Source: Symbiodinium natans (taxonomy: Eukaryota > Sar > Dinophyceae > Suessiales > Symbiodiniaceae). From it: a stretch of 64,000 nucleotides of DNA. Every line of letters starts with the position of its first letter. Position 1 is the first letter of the stretch. Of this stretch, positions 61,985 to 64,000 are shown piece after piece. A model generated the notes under the pieces. It did not search any database, was not told the DNA's origin, and was given only the letters and a program-made list of their open reading frames with translations. Location of the stretch: NCBI GenBank assembly GCA_905221605.1, contig CAJNDS010001247.1, positions 124,001 to 188,000 on the forward strand, in the 5' to 3' direction. The translations under genes were made by a program, and so were the position numbers.

Positions 61985-62357
61985 TCTAAGTGTGACAGGG
62001 CTATAGCAACCGCCTTTGGCAAAAACAAAGCGCGAGCCATGAGTCGACAGATCAACAGCCACTAGGAAGCCCCCGCCTGGTCCAGGGTGTATGGTTTAGG
62101 GTGTCAGCTGTTCTGTGAAACCCTAAACCCTACACCCAAAACCCTAAGTTAGCCCTACAAACCCTAAACCCTAAACCCTAACCCCAAACCCTAAACCCTA
62201 AGCCCTATACCCTACAAACCCTAAGCTTAAGATGTCAGGTTGTTGGCGTCGGCCACCCTCCCTGCACCCCATACCCACCCAAACCCCGAGGGTTTAGGGT
62301 TTAGGGTTTAGGGTTTAGGGTTTAGGGTTTAGGGTTTAGGGTTTAGGGTTTGCTGTG

Positions 62358-62503
62358 ATAGGGCGTAGATGCTGTGAAGGTTAGGTTTCGGAACAAGCTC
62401 GAAAGCTTCGTGAGGTGCGAAGAGCAGCTTTGGCCCGATTGTGGAGGGCCATCTAACACTTTTCTCCCACCCCACGCCGTCCAAGGCGGCAAAGCCACCA
62501 AAC
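62358..62503 (-). CDS. Exon, about 48 codons (FGGFAALDGVGWEKSVRW...)
   Basis: Acceptor AATAG before G; the frame reads FGGFAALDGVGWEKSVRWPS, then TIGPKLLFAPHEAFELVPKP and NLHSIYAL. GC donors exist after CCAAA and after CACGAA, so the exon may be shorter. Unknown family. Confidence 0.5.
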
Positions 62504-62699
62504 CTATTCCTTTTAGGGTTTAGGCCTAAACCCCCCACCCCCCCCCACCCCCACCCCCACCCTGGCCTGGCCTGGCCTGGCCTGGCCGTGCCCCGCGGGG
62601 GCTCCCAAAACGACCCCGGAGAGCATCATTGACTCTGTTTTTTAACGACGCGTTGTTGATGTTTTTTGGGGGGCATCGGCCACCCCAAAGGACCCCCAC

Positions 62700-62870
62700 A
62701 AGAGCGCGCATCATGAGCATCAGCGGGTTGGGCCTCGGGTTTCGGATGGAAAACGCTGTAAATACCGTGGTTGTCGTGCTGTTTCGGACATTTCCGTTTT
62801 GACGCCGGCATATGCCCCCATAAGCCGCATGCCTGGAGGCCGGAGCCGCTGATGCTCATGATGCGCGGCC
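62700..62870. repeat. Perfect inverted repeat in a GCATC-rich tract
   Basis: GCGCATCATGAGCATCAGCGG near 62705 is matched by its exact complement near 62846. GCATC or its complement recurs about ten times from 62620 to 62960. A TGGCC pentamer array lies at 62562-62587. Confidence 0.75.
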
Positions 62871-63303
62871 GGGTGGGGGCCAGGGGTGCGCATCATCGAG
62901 GCTTCGTTTCTTATTTGGGCATCGGGGGGCGAGCATCGGCAGCATCAGCGGCTCGCGGGGGGAGGCGGGGAGGGGTTTTGCTTTGGGAGCTGCCATGCCT
63001 CTGCCTGCTACTCCTGGGTGCGTTGCCCGCCCCTAGGGTGTAGGGTGTAGGGTTTAGGGTTTAGGGCTTAGGGCTTAGGGTTCAGGGTGTAGGGTTTAAA
63101 GTAAGCATGTGTGCACCAGCATACTAGATGTGACAAGTAAAGCTTCCCTAATGAAAAGCCCTGCGTAGAAGTGCCTGTGTCAGAATAGTAGGGTCCCCTT
63201 GGAATAAGGACCCAGTATGGTAACCCCTGCTTTGGGAAACCCCCATATATCCCAACTTTAAGGGCCTGCCCAGTCTAAGGCCCCCTTCGTGTGAGGTAGG
63301 TAC

Positions 63304-63335
63304 TTGTCCCGGACTTGCGCTGCTGCCCTCCCGCG
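63304..63335 (-). CDS. Exon (RGRAAAQVRD)
   Basis: Acceptor GCTTTCAG before CGC, donor ACAA followed by GTACC. Short. A similar exon candidate ends at 63004 (AEAWQLPK, GC donor). Confidence 0.35.
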
Positions 63336-64000
63336 CTGAAAGCGTGACATCAAGGGCTTTGGTTTTTAGGGTTTAGGATTTTAGGGTTCAGTGATTAGTG
63401 TGTAGGGTCCACCGCCCAAGCAGGACAAGGACAACACATGCAAGAATCTGGTTTATGGGCTTTGAACCTAAACCCTGCATTGGGGTGGTGGGGGGGGGGG
63501 GGGGGGATTTGGGCAATGGAATGTCTGTGCGGCTTGGGGTTTTGAAGTTTACAAAGATTCTGAGGGAACCATATTCCTGCATGGTGTCTTTCTGCTATGG
63601 AAAAAAGTTCCTGAACTCTAAATCCTAAACCCCAAGCTCTAAACCCTGAACCCTAAACCCCTAAAGCCTGTGCGAAACCCCTACAGACTGCTGAACCCCA
63701 CAGACTGCGAAGCCTCGTCGGCAGTGGTCCTCTCAGCAGGACCAGGCCTAAGAAGAAGCAAACAAGCTTGGGCTTAGGGTTCAACTAGGGTTTAGGGTTT
63801 AGGGTTTAGGGTTTAGGGTTCAGGGCTTTGGGTTTGAGAGTCTTGGGGTCAATCCGAAGCCTCGGGAAACCTGCACACCCGCAAAGCTTTCCTGAGTTAC
63901 ACCCATACCTACATACGTAGATATTAGATAGATCTAGAAACAGATACAGATATGAATGCAGATATAGATCCTACAGGTACAGATGCAGAAAAGTCAACTA

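Larger units (their letters stand above)
1..64000. repeat. Dispersed interstitial telomere-type arrays (TTTAGGG / CCCTAAA)
   Basis: Perfect and degenerate 7-bp arrays recur every 100-300 bp in both orientations. C-strand examples (CCCTAAA on plus): 337-382, 1086-1146, 2020-2090, 2598-2672, 2973-3038, 3152-3238, 3770-3843, 12955-13033, 14187-14263, 23795-23908, 37836-37920, 41846-41930, 44065-44132, 48684-48752. G-strand examples: 485-518, 1532-1575, 1852-1899, 3962-4076, 9738-9871, 11773-11848, 16334-16397, 21699-21790, 23462-23552, 49197-49289, 50401-50460, 52635-52693, 59836-59942. They lie in introns and intergenic DNA and often stop 10-30 bp from a splice site. The window is therefore internal to a chromosome, not a terminus. 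Confidence 0.95.

Overview
The window looks like nuclear DNA of an alveolate, most likely a dinoflagellate. Four things point there. (1) The telomere-type repeat TTTAGGG / CCCTAAA is scattered everywhere, in both orientations; I counted 29 blocks in the first 5.5 kb. (2) The coding sequence is cut into very short exons (typically 30-130 nt) whose inferred introns mostly begin GC (sometimes GT) and end AG, usually with G as the first exon base. (3) Almost every exon I can phase lies on the minus strand, as in dinoflagellate one-way gene blocks. (4) There is an RNase H fragment of a LINE-type element. No rRNA, tRNA, CRISPR or prokaryotic gene organisation is visible. Long open frames are mostly misleading: many are translated telomere repeat (the GLGFRV / TLNPKP type peptides) or microsatellite. 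The real genes were found by translating the unique islands between repeat arrays and checking that reading phase carries across GC-AG or GT-AG joins.

Layout, minus strand unless stated. 1-11.95 kb: gene A, an SMUBP2/UPF1-like superfamily 1 helicase with motifs Q, I, Ia, Ib and II on consecutive exons; it runs off the left edge. 12.6-13.8 kb: gene B, four in-phase exons, function unknown. 14-27 kb: isolated exons and many mobile elements, with one or two likely plus-strand exons near 24.8 and 26.7 kb. 27.2-33.7 kb: gene C, a charged protein with a proline/serine linker. 34.4-39.2 kb: gene D, a complete-looking Gly/Trp/Asn-rich protein from ATG to stop. 40-44 kb: mixed candidates including a DENN-like exon. 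44.1-47.0 kb: gene E, with a nucleotidyltransferase-like exon. 49.0-53.2 kb: gene F, about twelve in-phase exons. 54-64 kb: isolated exons, a LINE RNase H relic at 57.3-57.7 kb, and long variant telomere-type arrays.

The introns are packed with telomere-type arrays and small TA-flanked inverted-repeat elements (MITEs), some in up to eight copies. The most unusual signal is how these two interact. Telomere-type arrays interrupt MITEs at sites whose uninterrupted form is preserved in sister copies, and other arrays are flanked by 19-34 bp direct repeats. This suggests that telomeric repeat is being inserted at staggered breaks inside introns. Several arrays have also been homogenised to private unit variants (CCCTAAAA, CCCCTAAA, TTTAGGGGG, AGGGCTTT, CCCTATAA, TTTAGGC). 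At least one intron is mostly a single MITE, as in introner-type intron gain.

Limits: exon ends are inferred by eye from splice rules and phase, gene limits are uncertain, and for many islands both strands are open. No search was run.
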